Below the pieces are notes generated by a model, which was given only the letters and a program-made list of their open reading frames with translations, was not told the DNA's origin and ran no database searches. Of a stretch of 64,000 bases of DNA, positions 8,658 through 16,857 are shown one piece after another (the first letter of the stretch is position 1; every line of letters starts with the position of its first letter). Source of the DNA: Paracoccaceae bacterium. Lineage in GTDB: Bacteria > Pseudomonadota > Alphaproteobacteria > Rhodobacterales > Rhodobacteraceae. A program made the position numbers and the translations under genes. The DNA lies in contig SBGD01000030.1 of NCBI GenBank assembly GCA_006226775.1, positions 105,004-169,003 on the forward strand, given 5' to 3'.

Positions 8658-10797
8658 CCCCCGTCAGCCCGACCGCGTCTGGTGGACGCCGGATCAGATC
8701 GCCGAGGCGTCTTTGCCGGGCATGCCGGCCACCGCGCGGCGCATCAATGCCATGGCCAGCCGGTTCAACTGGCGCGCCGCGCCCGGCAAGGCCCGGCGCC
8801 GCAGCGGCAAGGGCGGCGGCTGGGAATACCATTGGAGCCTTCTGCCGATGAGCGCCCAGCAAGCCTTGCTGGCCACTGCAAAGGCCTCGGCGGACGCGCC
8901 TCAGATGGTGCGTGGCGAAGCCTGGGAGTGGTTCGAAGGTCTGCCCCGGAATGCGCGTGACATGGCGAGCAAGCGGCTGGAGATCATCCGGAAGGTTGAA
9001 GCCCTGGTGCACGGCGGAGCCGGTCGCGACCTGGCGGTGCGCGAGATCGCCGATTTCGAGGGGATCAGCGCGCGCACGGTCTGGAACTGGCTGGGGCTGA
9101 TCGAGGGCGTGCGCCCAGATGACCGCCTGCCCTATCTCGCCCCGCGCCATCGCGCGGCCAGGCGCAAGGTCAAGCGCGCGGAGTGCAGCGAGGCGTTCTG
9201 GGACGTGGTCAAGAGCGACTACCTGCGCCCGGAACGCCCGAGCTTCACCAGCTGTTACCGCCGCGCGGTCCGGATCGCCAAGGAACACGGCTGGCAAACC
9301 GCCAGCGAACGGACGCTGCGCAACCGGCTGCACCGCGAGGTCAGCCAGCTGACCATCACGCTGTGTCGCAAGGGCGTGGATGCTCTCAAGGCGCTCTATC
9401 CGGCGCAGACGCGCGACCGCATGTCCCTGCATGCCATGGAGGCTGTGAACGCCGACTATCACCGGCTGGATGTCTTTGTCCGGTGGCCGGCTGAGCCGGG
9501 ATCGGCCAGCGCCGAAGGTGAGATCGTGCGGCCGCAGCTTGTCGCCTTCCAGGACCTGCACTCGGGGCGAATCCTCAGCTGGCGGCTGGACAAGACGCCG
9601 AACAAGGTGGGTGTGTCGCTCGCGCTCGGTGACATGATCGAGCGGTTCGGCATTCCCGATCACGTCGTGCTCGACAACGGCCGGGAGTTTGCCAACAAGT
9701 TCCTGACCGGCGGCGTGAAGACCCGGTTCCGCTTCAAGGTCAAGGACGACGACATCCCTGGCATCCTCACGACGCTCGGGTGCCAGGTGCATTGGGCCAC
9801 GCCCTACAGCGGCCAGTCGAAGCCGATTGAGCGGGCTTTCAGAGACCTTGCCGATGACATCGCCAAGGACCCGCGGTTCGAGGGCGCCTATACCGGAAAC
9901 CGGCCGGACGCCAAGCCCGAGAACTATGGCAACGCGGCGATCCCGCTCGAGGACTTCATCCGCGTTGTGGCCGAGGGCATCGAAGAGCACAATGCCCGCG
10001 GCGGGCGTCGCGGCCAGACCACCAATGGCCGCTCGATCCTGGAGACATTCGAGGCGAGTTACGCCGAGGCGCCTGTGAAGAAAGCCACGGCCGCGCAGCG
10101 CCGTCTCTGGCTGATGGGGGCCGAGGGCGTCAAGGCCGACAGCCGCAACGGGCTGATCCGCTTCATGGGCAACGAGTACCACGCCGAGTGGATGTACGAG
10201 ATCGCGGGCGACAAGGTGGTGGCCCGGTTCGATCCCGCGGACCTGCGCGCGCCTCTGCACGTCTATGGTCTGGATGGTCGCTACCTGGGCGAAGCCGAAT
10301 GCCGCGTGGCTGCCGGGTTCTTCGACCTCGACGAGGCGCGCCAGCACAATGCTGCGCGCAAAAAGTGGATCAAGGCCGAGAAGGACGCCGCCGCAGCGGC
10401 ACGCACCTATCGCGCCAAGGACCTCGGGCAGTTCCTGGATGGTTTGCAGCCGCGGGAACCGGCCCCGGCGCCCGAGGGCAAGGTGGTGCGGATGGAGCCG
10501 CTGGCGCGCGGTCCGAAGCCCGCGCCGAAGAGCCGCCCGATGTCCAGCGAGGAGCAATCGAAACGGGCAGCCTTCGTCGCCGATTTCGGTGCGCGCAAGG
10601 CGGTGAAACAGGCGCAGGCGCCCGAAGACGACGCGCGGGCACGGTTCGCCCGCGCGGTGGAGATGGAAGCCCGCCTGAAGGCCGGAGAGCCTTTGGCGCG
10701 CGACCAGGAGCGGTGGCTGGAAGGCTACCGGCAGACCCCGGAATACCGCGCCCACAAGGCGGTGCAGGAGGATTTCAGCAAGGGCATCCGGGGGTGA
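8650..10797 (+). CDS. Mu-type DDE transposase A, 715 aa
   Basis: The domains run in MuA order: N-terminal Mu DNA-binding winged helix (WWTPDQIAEASLPGMPATARRIN), an end-binding helix-turn-helix region (VREIADFEGISARTVWNWLG), the RNase-H-like core, and a basic C-terminal domain. The catalytic triad is visible as Asp269 (NADYHRLDVF), Asp342 (VVLDNGREF) and Glu394 (GQSKPIERAF), almost the spacing of MuA D269-D336-E392. It cuts and joins phage ends during integration and replicative transposition. The ATG at 8650 follows GGAGGG and is preferred to GTG at 8644. It overlaps the ParB-like gene. Confidence 0.96.
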   Translation: MSDPRQPDRVWWTPDQIAEASLPGMPATARRINAMASRFNWRAAPGKARRRSGKGGGWEYHWSLLPMSAQQALLATAKASADAPQMVRGEAWEWFEGLPRNARDMASKRLEIIRKVEALVHGGAGRDLAVREIADFEGISARTVWNWLGLIEGVRPDDRLPYLAPRHRAARRKVKRAECSEAFWDVVKSDYLRPERPSFTSCYRRAVRIAKEHGWQTASERTLRNRLHREVSQLTITLCRKGVDALKALYPAQTRDRMSLHAMEAVNADYHRLDVFVRWPAEPGSASAEGEIVRPQLVAFQDLHSGRILSWRLDKTPNKVGVSLALGDMIERFGIPDHVVLDNGREFANKFLTGGVKTRFRFKVKDDDIPGILTTLGCQVHWATPYSGQSKPIERAFRDLADDIAKDPRFEGAYTGNRPDAKPENYGNAAIPLEDFIRVVAEGIEEHNARGGRRGQTTNGRSILETFEASYAEAPVKKATAAQRRLWLMGAEGVKADSRNGLIRFMGNEYHAEWMYEIAGDKVVARFDPADLRAPLHVYGLDGRYLGEAECRVAAGFFDLDEARQHNAARKKWIKAEKDAAAAARTYRAKDLGQFLDGLQPREPAPAPEGKVVRMEPLARGPKPAPKSRPMSSEEQSKRAAFVADFGARKAVKQAQAPEDDARARFARAVEMEARLKAGEPLARDQERWLEGYRQTPEYRAHKAVQEDFSKGIRG

Positions 10798-10854
10798 AGT
10801 GGCGCAGCGGGATGGCCCCCGTCCGCGCCTGTTGAAGACTACAACGAGGACAAG

Positions 10855-11598
10855 ATGACAAAGAGCAGTCAAATACACAACAACCTTGCGCCGCTGCGCA
10901 ACGTCATGAGCTTCATGACGATGGTCGAGCGGCTGGAAGGGCGCAGTTCCGGCATCCCTGGCATGGGCTGTTTCTATGGCCCGGCAGGATTTGGAAAGAG
11001 CATGGCCGCGATGTACTGCGGCATGCGGACCGAGGCCTGCCTCGTGCAATGCGAGAGCTGCTGGACGCCGACCGCTCTGTGCGAGGCGATTTTGGACGAG
11101 CTGGGCGTCAAGCCGCAATCGACGGTCTGGCGCATGGCCAAGCAAATCCAGCAGGCCCTGGCCAGCGACAACATTCCGCTGATCATCGACGAGGCGGATC
11201 ACATCGTTACCAAGAAGTACATCGAGCTGATCCGGGATCTTTACGAGAAGTCCCAGGTGCCTGTCGTTCTGATCGGCGAAGAGGCGATGCCCTCGAAGCT
11301 GCAACAGTGGCAGCGCATCAACAGCCGCTTGCTGGCGCGCGTTCCGGCAGAGCCGCTCGACAAGCAGGATTTCGACATCCTCGCGGGCATCCGTTGCCCG
11401 GATGTGGAGCTTGCGCCGGACCTGGCACAGGCCATCCAGATGGCCAGCCGCGGAAGTGCCCGGCTGATCGTCAACAACCTCGACAGCGTCCGGATGGAGG
11501 CGCAGGTCCGCGGCGTGTCCGGCCCGGTATCGCTGGCCGACCTCGGCAAGTTCGATCTGCATGACGGCGTCCCAGCCGAGATGCGGAGGTTCGCATGA
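10855..11598 (+). CDS. MuB-type AAA+ ATPase, transposition target activator
   Basis: This 247-residue protein has a Walker A at residues 42-49 (GPAGFGKS) and a Walker B with IIDEAD (residues 110-115), as in MuB and the TniB/AAA_22 group. It binds target DNA, stimulates the transposase and gives target immunity. It follows the transposase gene after a 57-bp gap and is 247 residues long against about 312 for MuB, as in other Rhodobacter-type Mu phages. The call is firm from motifs and neighbourhood. Confidence 0.93.
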   Translation: MTKSSQIHNNLAPLRNVMSFMTMVERLEGRSSGIPGMGCFYGPAGFGKSMAAMYCGMRTEACLVQCESCWTPTALCEAILDELGVKPQSTVWRMAKQIQQALASDNIPLIIDEADHIVTKKYIELIRDLYEKSQVPVVLIGEEAMPSKLQQWQRINSRLLARVPAEPLDKQDFDILAGIRCPDVELAPDLAQAIQMASRGSARLIVNNLDSVRMEAQVRGVSGPVSLADLGKFDLHDGVPAEMRRFA

Positions 11599-12164
11599 GC
11601 AGCTGGCGCGTCAGAGGCGAAGAGGGCAGAGAGTACATCTGGCGCAAGGCGTGCCAGATGAGCCTGACCCAGCCGTTCACCTATCATTCCCTGAGCGCCG
11701 AGGTGGGGCTGGCCCCGGATACCATCCGAACGATCTGCAGGGCATGGGAAGAGGCCGGCAAGCTTGTCCGGGTGCCCTCCGAGCGCAAGCTGGTGCACCT
11801 GGAAGTGCCGCGGCACCTGAACGACCAGGCGATCAGGATCTCGGTGAGGCCCGCGGACACGCCGCAGGACCGGATGTGGCGCGTCATCCGGAAGCTCACG
11901 TCCTTCGATCCGCGCGACGTGGCGATGTATGCCAATTGCCCGGAGGTCGAGGTCAGCGAGGAAGCGGCGCTCGAATACTGCCGCGTGCTGTTTCGCTCCG
12001 GCTATCTACGCGCCTTGCGCAAGGCGGTGCCGGGCCAGAAACCGCCGATCTACCAGCTGATCAGGAACACCGGCCCGCGCGCCCCGCGCGAGAAGCGGAT
12101 CAGGGCGGTCTGGGACGAGAACCTTGGCAAGATCACGCACCTTCCGGAGGGCATGCCGACATGA
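11595..12164 (+). CDS. Hypothetical protein with winged-helix features, 189 aa
   Basis: It overlaps the MuB-like gene by 4 bp. The first half (FTYHSLSAEVGLAPDTIRTI then CRAWEEAGKLVRV) looks like a winged helix-turn-helix. The rest is basic with no recognised catalytic motif. Similar genes of unknown role follow B in transposable phages; a DNA-binding regulator is plausible. Confidence 0.6.
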   Translation: MSSWRVRGEEGREYIWRKACQMSLTQPFTYHSLSAEVGLAPDTIRTICRAWEEAGKLVRVPSERKLVHLEVPRHLNDQAIRISVRPADTPQDRMWRVIRKLTSFDPRDVAMYANCPEVEVSEEAALEYCRVLFRSGYLRALRKAVPGQKPPIYQLIRNTGPRAPREKRIRAVWDENLGKITHLPEGMPT

Positions 12165-12538
12165 CCCCTGATCCGATCGAGAAAGCCCGCACCGCCTGGG
12201 GCGATGATCTGCCGGACTGGGTCGAGCTTCTCGCCCAGGCCTGCACGCACGAGAGCCAGAACAAGGTCGCCAAGCGGCTGGGTTATTCGCCCACCGTGGT
12301 CTCGAACGTCCTGTCGAAGAAGTACGCCGCCAGCCTTGAGGCCGTCGAAGACAAGGTGCGCGGGGTCTATGACCGCAAGACCGTCGACTGCCCGGCCCTG
12401 GGCGAGCTGCCGTCCAACCAGTGCCGCAAGTGGCGCACCAAGGCCCGCAAGCTCAACAGCGCCAACGCGATGAACGTCACGATGTTCCGGGCCTGCAACC
12501 GGTGCCCGCTGCACAAGGGGCAGGCCGATGAAGAGTGA
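12161..12538 (+). CDS. HTH protein with cysteine-rich tail, 125 aa
   Basis: The N-terminal part (NKVAKRLGYSPTVVSNVLSK) is a clear helix-turn-helix of the lambda-repressor type. The C-terminal part has spaced cysteines (DCPAL, NQCRKW, RACNRCPLH) that could hold zinc. This combination is known in Mu-like phage early regions, but no exact function is assigned. It overlaps its neighbours by 4 and 11 bp. Confidence 0.65.
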   Translation: MTPDPIEKARTAWGDDLPDWVELLAQACTHESQNKVAKRLGYSPTVVSNVLSKKYAASLEAVEDKVRGVYDRKTVDCPALGELPSNQCRKWRTKARKLNSANAMNVTMFRACNRCPLHKGQADEE

Positions 12539-12860
12539 CACGCCCGCGATCCTTGCCCTCGCCCGGGCCAACGTGCCGCCGCGTGACATTGCCGAGCAGT
12601 TGGAGATCGGCATCAGCCGGGTCTACAACGTCTGCCACTGGCATCGCAGCGAAGGCCATGACGTGCCGGTCTACCAGGGCTGCGAGAACCAGCGCATCGG
12701 GCGGGTCCTGGTCAAACCGGAGGTCCTGGAAGCGCTCCGGACCCATGCGGTCCCGCGCGGTCTGACCGTGCGCCAGCTTGCCGCCGCGGTCGTGACGGCC
12801 GTGGTCGGGGGAGACCTGGTGAATGCCGTCCTCGACGACGAGGTGGCGCGCGATGGCTGA
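12528..12860 (+). CDS. Small HTH-like early protein, 110 aa
   Basis: The N-terminus LARANVPPRDIAEQLEIGIS reads as a helix-turn-helix of the resolvase/sigma-like kind. It is followed by a variable middle and a hydrophobic-helix end (LAAAVVTAVVGGDLV). It is part of the coupled early operon; its function is unknown. Confidence 0.6.
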   Translation: MKSDTPAILALARANVPPRDIAEQLEIGISRVYNVCHWHRSEGHDVPVYQGCENQRIGRVLVKPEVLEALRTHAVPRGLTVRQLAAAVVTAVVGGDLVNAVLDDEVARDG

Positions 12861-13044
12861 CCAGATGACCCGTACCGAGATGAACGCCCTCACCGCCAGC
12901 GCGATCCGCAAGGCCCACACCCGCGGCGCGCGCGGCATCGAGATGATCACCCACGACGAGATCACCGCCCTGATCGGCACGGTGATCGACCTGAGCGCCC
13001 AGGCGCTGACAAAGACCCCGCAAGAGGAAAACCCCAATGACTGA
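12853..13044 (+). CDS. Hypothetical early protein, 63 aa
   Basis: The ATG at 12853 overlaps the previous gene's end. The product is short and helical (MTRTEMNALTASAIRKAHTR). No family is recognised. The reading frame, overlap and spacing support a real gene. Confidence 0.55.
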   Translation: MADQMTRTEMNALTASAIRKAHTRGARGIEMITHDEITALIGTVIDLSAQALTKTPQEENPND

Positions 13045-13681
13045 GCAGACCCCAATTCCCGACGGCGCGCAGCTGATCGGCGGCACGCCCCACATGCAGG
13101 ACGGCAAGGGCCGCTGGCAACCGGTCAGCACCATCCGCGCCCAGGACCTTCTGGAAGACGAGACCGTGCGCAAGATCATCCGCTACGCCGATGATCTCAG
13201 CGCCCAGGTCCGCCGCTTCAAGGCGCACACCTTCGACGATCTCGGCGACTTCGAGGCGATCCTCGCCCAGGAGTACGAGACAACGCGCGGCGGTCAGAAG
13301 GGCAACAAGACCTTCCTCAGCTTCGACGGCCTGATGAAGGTCCAGGTCGCGGTGCAGGACCACATCGACTTCGGCCCGCAGTTGCAGGTCGCGAAGGAGC
13401 TGATCGACGAATGCCTGAACGAGTGGGCGGCGGAGGCGAACGACAACCTGCGCGCCATCGTCACCAGCGCCTTCCAGACCGACAAGCCCGGCCAGGTGAA
13501 CCGCTCGGAGATCTTCATGCTCCTGCGGCAGGAGATCGACGACATCCGCTGGAAGCGCGCGATGGATGCCATCCGCGACGCCATGCGGGTGGTGGGCTCG
13601 AAAACCTACATCCGCTGCTACCGCCGCGAGACGCAGGAGAGCCCCTGGGAAGCGATCACAATCGATTTGGCAAAAGCCTGA
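13037..13681 (+). CDS. DUF3164 family phage protein, 214 aa
   Basis: The full-length pattern matches DUF3164: an N-terminal segment reading QDGKGRWQPVSTI, the central GNKTFLSFDGLMKVQVAVQD block, and IDDIRWKRAMDAIRDAMRVV then GSKTYIRCYRR at the end. This family is a standard early gene of Mu-like phages between B and gemA. Its biochemical role is not established. Confidence 0.88.
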   Translation: MTEQTPIPDGAQLIGGTPHMQDGKGRWQPVSTIRAQDLLEDETVRKIIRYADDLSAQVRRFKAHTFDDLGDFEAILAQEYETTRGGQKGNKTFLSFDGLMKVQVAVQDHIDFGPQLQVAKELIDECLNEWAAEANDNLRAIVTSAFQTDKPGQVNRSEIFMLLRQEIDDIRWKRAMDAIRDAMRVVGSKTYIRCYRRETQESPWEAITIDLAKA

Positions 13682-13693
13682 GGAGTTGAAACC

Positions 13694-14170
13694 ATGGCCA
13701 AGATTGACATCCAGTCCTTCGACGCGGCGCCGGGCGCGGCACACGGGATCACCATAGCCTATGCGAATTCGGTGGCGGGCAGCTACATCCGGGTCGGGAT
13801 TTCCAAGGCGGCGCAACAGACCTATTTCGGCGTGCTGCTTGAGCCCGGAAAACACCGGTTCCGGGTCGAAGTCGACGATGATCCGGAGCTGAGGGAGTAC
13901 GCCCAGATCGAGCTCGTAACGGACGCCGGCGTGAAAGATGCCCATGCGCTGCATGGCGCGGGCTTCGGCTCTGTCGTGCTCAAGCTCGTCCCCTGGATCA
14001 GCCCCCAGTCCGAGAAGATCAAGTCACAGCCGGTGCGGGCCGACAAGGTCTCGAACCGCATCCTGCGGCTTACCCTTCCGGCCTGGGCACAGCCCGGCAA
14101 GGCCCAGGCGGCACCGCGGAAGATCGGCGAAGGCCAGTCGATCCTCGACGAGCTGCCGATCCGCAAATGA
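13694..14170 (+). CDS. Hypothetical phage protein, 158 aa
   Basis: No recognised motif. The N-terminal two-thirds looks beta-rich and the C-terminus is basic. It lies 12 bp after the DUF3164 gene and overlaps the next gene by 4 bp. Confidence 0.55.
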   Translation: MAKIDIQSFDAAPGAAHGITIAYANSVAGSYIRVGISKAAQQTYFGVLLEPGKHRFRVEVDDDPELREYAQIELVTDAGVKDAHALHGAGFGSVVLKLVPWISPQSEKIKSQPVRADKVSNRILRLTLPAWAQPGKAQAAPRKIGEGQSILDELPIRK

Positions 14171-14484
14171 CCTTCGTCGTCAAACCCCGCCCCGCCGATC
14201 CGGCCCGGATGCGCGACGCGCTGACCGAGCTCCGCACCGCGCTGGAGGCCCTGCCGGATCACCACGACTTTTCCGACATGGCGTCCTTCGACGCGGCCTT
14301 CACCGCCGCGGTCGACCAGGCGAAGGCGCAGTTCCGGGACCTGGGCCGGGATGCCCGGATCACCCAGAGCGACGCGTTCTGCACGATTGCCGCCTTCGGC
14401 CAGGTCGCCACGTCGCGGCTGGGCTTCGTCGGCGCGCTGGAAAAATGGCTGCGCCGGATCGAGCGCGCCGTGAAGGAGGAATGA
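14167..14484 (+). CDS. Hypothetical phage protein, 105 aa
   Basis: A helical, soluble product without recognised domains. Its ATG overlaps the previous stop codon and the next gene begins 3 bp after its stop, so it is transcribed with the early/middle genes. Confidence 0.55.
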   Translation: MTFVVKPRPADPARMRDALTELRTALEALPDHHDFSDMASFDAAFTAAVDQAKAQFRDLGRDARITQSDAFCTIAAFGQVATSRLGFVGALEKWLRRIERAVKEE

Positions 14485-14487
14485 ACG

Positions 14488-14715
14488 ATGGGCAGTTATC
14501 CCAAATCCGAACGCGACGCCCGTGCCCGAGGGCGGCGGAAGTTGAAGGCGCTGAAAAAGCGGAGCTGGACCCTTCTGCATGAAATCGCCGGCATGTTCGA
14601 GGAAGGACAGGTCTCGGCGGACATCGACAACCTTCTCGATGACATCGCGCGCGGCGTGGAAGCCATCGGTGAGTCGATGGATGACGAAGTCGCAAGGGCG
14701 GAGGAAAGGGCATGA
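14488..14715 (+). CDS. Hypothetical phage protein, 75 aa
   Basis: Basic N-terminus (SERDARARGRRKLKALKKR) followed by an acidic amphipathic helix region. Function unknown. It starts 3 bp after the previous stop and overlaps the next ATG by 4 bp. Confidence 0.55.
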   Translation: MGSYPKSERDARARGRRKLKALKKRSWTLLHEIAGMFEEGQVSADIDNLLDDIARGVEAIGESMDDEVARAEERA

Positions 14716-14885
14716 TCAAGCGCCTCTTCAACCGCCTTTCAAAGGCCAGTGAACGCTGGTTTCGCGTCGATTTCTGGGGCACCGGCGAATGGAAGTTCGG
14801 CTTCGGCTGGTGGGACAAGGCCTTCGAGATTTACGTCGGCAAGCGGATTTTCTGCTTCGACCAGCACGAGGTGGACTTCAGATGA
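14712..14885 (+). CDS. Small aromatic-rich phage protein, 57 aa
   Basis: The product is rich in Trp/Phe with alternating hydrophobic residues (WKFGFGWWDKAFEIYVGKR), suggesting a small beta structure. ATGA overlaps on both sides support it as a real gene. No family is recognised. Confidence 0.55.
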   Translation: MIKRLFNRLSKASERWFRVDFWGTGEWKFGFGWWDKAFEIYVGKRIFCFDQHEVDFR

Positions 14886-15136
14886 AAACGCTGCTCCAAA
14901 TACGCGCTTCTGATGCCCGTGCTTTGTCGGAAGGGCTCTCCGGGGTCACCGACGTTCATCCTCATGGATTGTCCGGTCGACGGCACCTTCTGCCGAAATT
15001 CCTGACATCGGATTGCTGGGACACGGCGCCCGCTGGGCTGCTGTTCTCCGAGTGGGGAAACGCTGCAGGCATCTGCCAAGACCTCAACGTCGAGCATCAC
15101 GCTGTGAGTAATTCGCAATCGGAGTTGCTGAAATGA
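14882..15136 (+). CDS. Hypothetical phage protein, 84 aa
   Basis: The ATG at 14882 overlaps the previous stop; a longer in-frame version starting further upstream would overlap that gene wholly and is not preferred. Nothing is recognised in the sequence. It is less convincing than its neighbours but fits the packing. Confidence 0.45.
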   Translation: MKTLLQIRASDARALSEGLSGVTDVHPHGLSGRRHLLPKFLTSDCWDTAPAGLLFSEWGNAAGICQDLNVEHHAVSNSQSELLK

Positions 15137-15255
15137 GCCGCCTCGCGAAATGGTGGGCGGCGTGGAACCCGCCGTCGGGCTGGTGGCTGATCCCCGGCGG
15201 CATCCTGGGCGTCTGGCTCTGGATCGTGCTTCTGAAGCTGGCGTTCGTGTCATGA
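15133..15255 (+). CDS. Small Trp-rich single-TM peptide, 40 aa
   Basis: This 40-codon gene lies between two 4-bp ATGA overlaps. It encodes a short basic head, a Trp-rich interface (KWWAAWNPPSGWWLI) and a hydrophobic helix (GILGVWLWIVLLKLAFV). It is probably a small inner-membrane peptide. Its role is unknown; its place immediately before gemA may be meaningful. Confidence 0.55.
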   Translation: MSRLAKWWAAWNPPSGWWLIPGGILGVWLWIVLLKLAFVS

Positions 15256-15710
15256 GCGCCGCCCTGCAACGCATGATCTTCGTCGGGTGCAAACAGCTCG
15301 GCCTGGACGATGACGCGCGTCACGATCTCCAGCTTGCCGCCACCGGCAAGGCCAGCCTGTCGGAGATGACCGAGGATGAGAAGAAGCGGGTGCTCGAGCG
15401 GCTGAAGCTGGCAGGCTTCAACCCCGCGGTGCGCCGCAAGAGCGCCAAGGCCAAACGCGCGCCTCGCGCCGATCTCCGGCTGATCCACGTGCTCTGGGCC
15501 AAGCTGGGCGAAGCCGGCGCGCTGCGCGATCCCAGCCGCAAGGGGCTGAACACCTTCATCCGCGCGCGCTTCGAGAAGGCCTGGCAGAGCGTCCCGGCCG
15601 ACGTCGACATGCTGCGCGAGTGGCACCAGATCGACGACGTGATCCAGGCGCTCAAGGCCTGGGCGGACCGCGAGGAAGCGGATTTCGATTTCGGGGAGCA
15701 CAGGAAATGA
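15252..15710 (+). CDS. gemA: GemA-like protein (Mu gp16 / DUF1018), 152 aa
   Basis: The start (QRMIFVGCKQLGLDDDARHD), the middle (LSEMTEDEKKRVLERLK) and the end (ARFEKAWQSVPADVDMLREW) follow the GemA/DUF1018 pattern. In Mu, GemA alters host gene expression and DNA supercoiling and lies in the semi-essential early region, which is the position here. Confidence 0.85.
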   Translation: MSAALQRMIFVGCKQLGLDDDARHDLQLAATGKASLSEMTEDEKKRVLERLKLAGFNPAVRRKSAKAKRAPRADLRLIHVLWAKLGEAGALRDPSRKGLNTFIRARFEKAWQSVPADVDMLREWHQIDDVIQALKAWADREEADFDFGEHRK

Positions 15711-15964
15711 AGAAGCCCCTGCACCCGGCCTCGGATCACGCGGTCCTGCGCTACCTGGAACGGGTGCGGGGCGTCGACATCGAACAGGTCCGGTCGGAGA
15801 TCGGCCACAAGGTGGACCTGGCCGTCACCCATGGCGCCACAGCCATCGTCTCGGAGGGCTTCCGCTATGTGTTGTCCCCCGAGGGCGTGGTGATCACCGT
15901 GACCGAGGCCAGCCGCACGGCGATGCACATCGGGTCCTGCAAACGCAAACGGGAGATCGAGTGA
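15707..15964 (+). CDS. Hypothetical phage protein, 85 aa
   Basis: The start ATG at 15707 overlaps the gemA stop. The sequence (HAVLRYLERVRGVDIEQVRSE and a following beta-rich part) is typical of a small conserved protein that accompanies gemA in Rhodobacter-type Mu phages. Function unknown. Confidence 0.6.
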   Translation: MKKPLHPASDHAVLRYLERVRGVDIEQVRSEIGHKVDLAVTHGATAIVSEGFRYVLSPEGVVITVTEASRTAMHIGSCKRKREIE

Positions 15965-16182
15965 TGAAATTCGAAGCCATCAGGAAACTGTCCTCCGATC
16001 AGCTTCACCAGGCGTGTGAGGCGGTCGAGCACGCCCAGACGCACGGTGAAGCCGCAGACCGGATCGAGGCCATTATGTCGCGAACTGCTCCGGGTAGTCC
16101 CGCGCCGGGCCGCCCAGCACGTACAAGACCAGGCCCCAGCCTTTCATGTCGTCTGGAGCTTCTGCCGGGAATGGAAGATTGA
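15964..16182 (+). CDS. Small protein, probably truncated by the neighbouring insert, 72 aa
   Basis: The first 38 residues (FEAIRKLSSDQLHQACEAVE and so on) look like a normal helical protein. From about 16073 the frame runs antisense through the leftward gene and turns into Pro/Arg-rich sequence, which suggests the original 3' end was replaced when the next block was inserted. ATG at 15964 is used. Confidence 0.45.
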   Translation: MKFEAIRKLSSDQLHQACEAVEHAQTHGEAADRIEAIMSRTAPGSPAPGRPARTRPGPSLSCRLELLPGMED

Positions 16183-16558
16183 GCGGGCTGCCTCTCTTGG
16201 CCTCCAGTTCAGAGGCAACGACGGCGTATTTGGCGCGGCGTTCCATTTCGCGGGCCGCATCGCGTGGGACCGTCGTTCTGCCATCGAACTGGCCGCTTTC
16301 GGCAATTTCCATCAGCCAGGTATCCAGCGCTTCGACGGCGCCCGGCTCCCAGACCGCTTCATATTTGTCGGCGGCTTGCGTGGCCATCTTGGCGACGTCG
16401 AACATCACGGCAGTGACATCCTCCCAGGTGGCATATTCGGTCGGGCCGTCTTCGGCGGACCAATTCTTGGCGAAGAACATTCTCAAGAGCAGCGTTCCGA
16501 AATCTTTCACATCAATCTCCGTAGAGTTGGCAGCAAATGCGGCCTCAACCGTCACCAA
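16073..16558 (-). CDS. Leftward moron-like hypothetical protein, up to 161 aa
   Basis: This is the only leftward gene in the prophage besides the repressor. It reads as a normal soluble protein (WSAEDGPTEYATWEDVTAVM, PRDAAREMERRAKYAVVA) with no recognised family. The longest start is TTG at 16558, or GTG at 16555; no ATG with a good ribosome site was seen, so the exact start is open. Orientation against its neighbours suggests an acquired cargo gene expressed from its own promoter, perhaps in the lysogen. Confidence 0.6.
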   Translation of the reverse strand: MVTVEAAFAANSTEIDVKDFGTLLLRMFFAKNWSAEDGPTEYATWEDVTAVMFDVAKMATQAADKYEAVWEPGAVEALDTWLMEIAESGQFDGRTTVPRDAAREMERRAKYAVVASELEAKRGSPLNLPFPAEAPDDMKGWGLVLYVLGGPARDYPEQFAT

Positions 16559-16739
16559 AATGTTGACGGTTGAGCCTCGGACAGCCTCCTCCGAAAGCAG
16601 ATCGATTCGCTACCTCTTCCCTTTTCCGGCGTTCCGCGTTAGGTTGGCGGCGTTCGACAGCGGTTTAGAACCCGCCCGAACGACGACACCGAAGGCGGTT
16701 ACGCCCCGACACGGCGTCTCACATGAGACGATCCTGACT
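16559..16739. promoter_or_regulatory. Divergent leader between leftward gene and antirepressor
   Basis: No coding sequence is supported here. The stretch lies between two diverging genes and should hold both promoters. A perfect hairpin, CGTCTC (16715-16720), loop ACAT, GAGACG (16725-16730), stands just before the structured RNA candidate. Confidence 0.45.
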
Positions 16740-16820
16740 CCGGGTGCCATGCGCGCATGTCCAGGGCTTCGGCCTAAAGACGCATGGAGGCTGTCCTTCG
16801 GCAGTCGTTCTAACACCCGG
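16740..16820 (+). ncRNA. C4-type antisense RNA candidate controlling the ORF6N gene
   Basis: The 81 bases fold into a closed three-helix unit. CCGGGTG (16740-16746) pairs with CACCCGG (16814-16820). CCATGCG (16747-16753) pairs with CGCATGG (16781-16787) and encloses a GGGC-TTCG-GCCT hairpin. CTGTC (16791-16795) pairs with GGCAG (16800-16804). The last hairpin exposes TCCTTCGG (16794-16801), the exact complement of CCGAAGGA (16840-16847), the Shine-Dalgarno region of the next gene. C4 RNAs of phages P1/P7 repress antirepressor translation in this way. The family call is inference from structure and position. Confidence 0.6.
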
Positions 16821-16857
16821 GGACCACTCTCCGGCGCAACCGAAGGAGCGATCCATC

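Noticed and set aside
8635..11562. 975-codon leftward open frame opposite the transposase and MuB-like genes
   Set aside because: Its composition (His/Arg/Leu/Gly-rich) is that of a shadow of a strongly biased gene, and the plus-strand genes have clear catalytic motifs.
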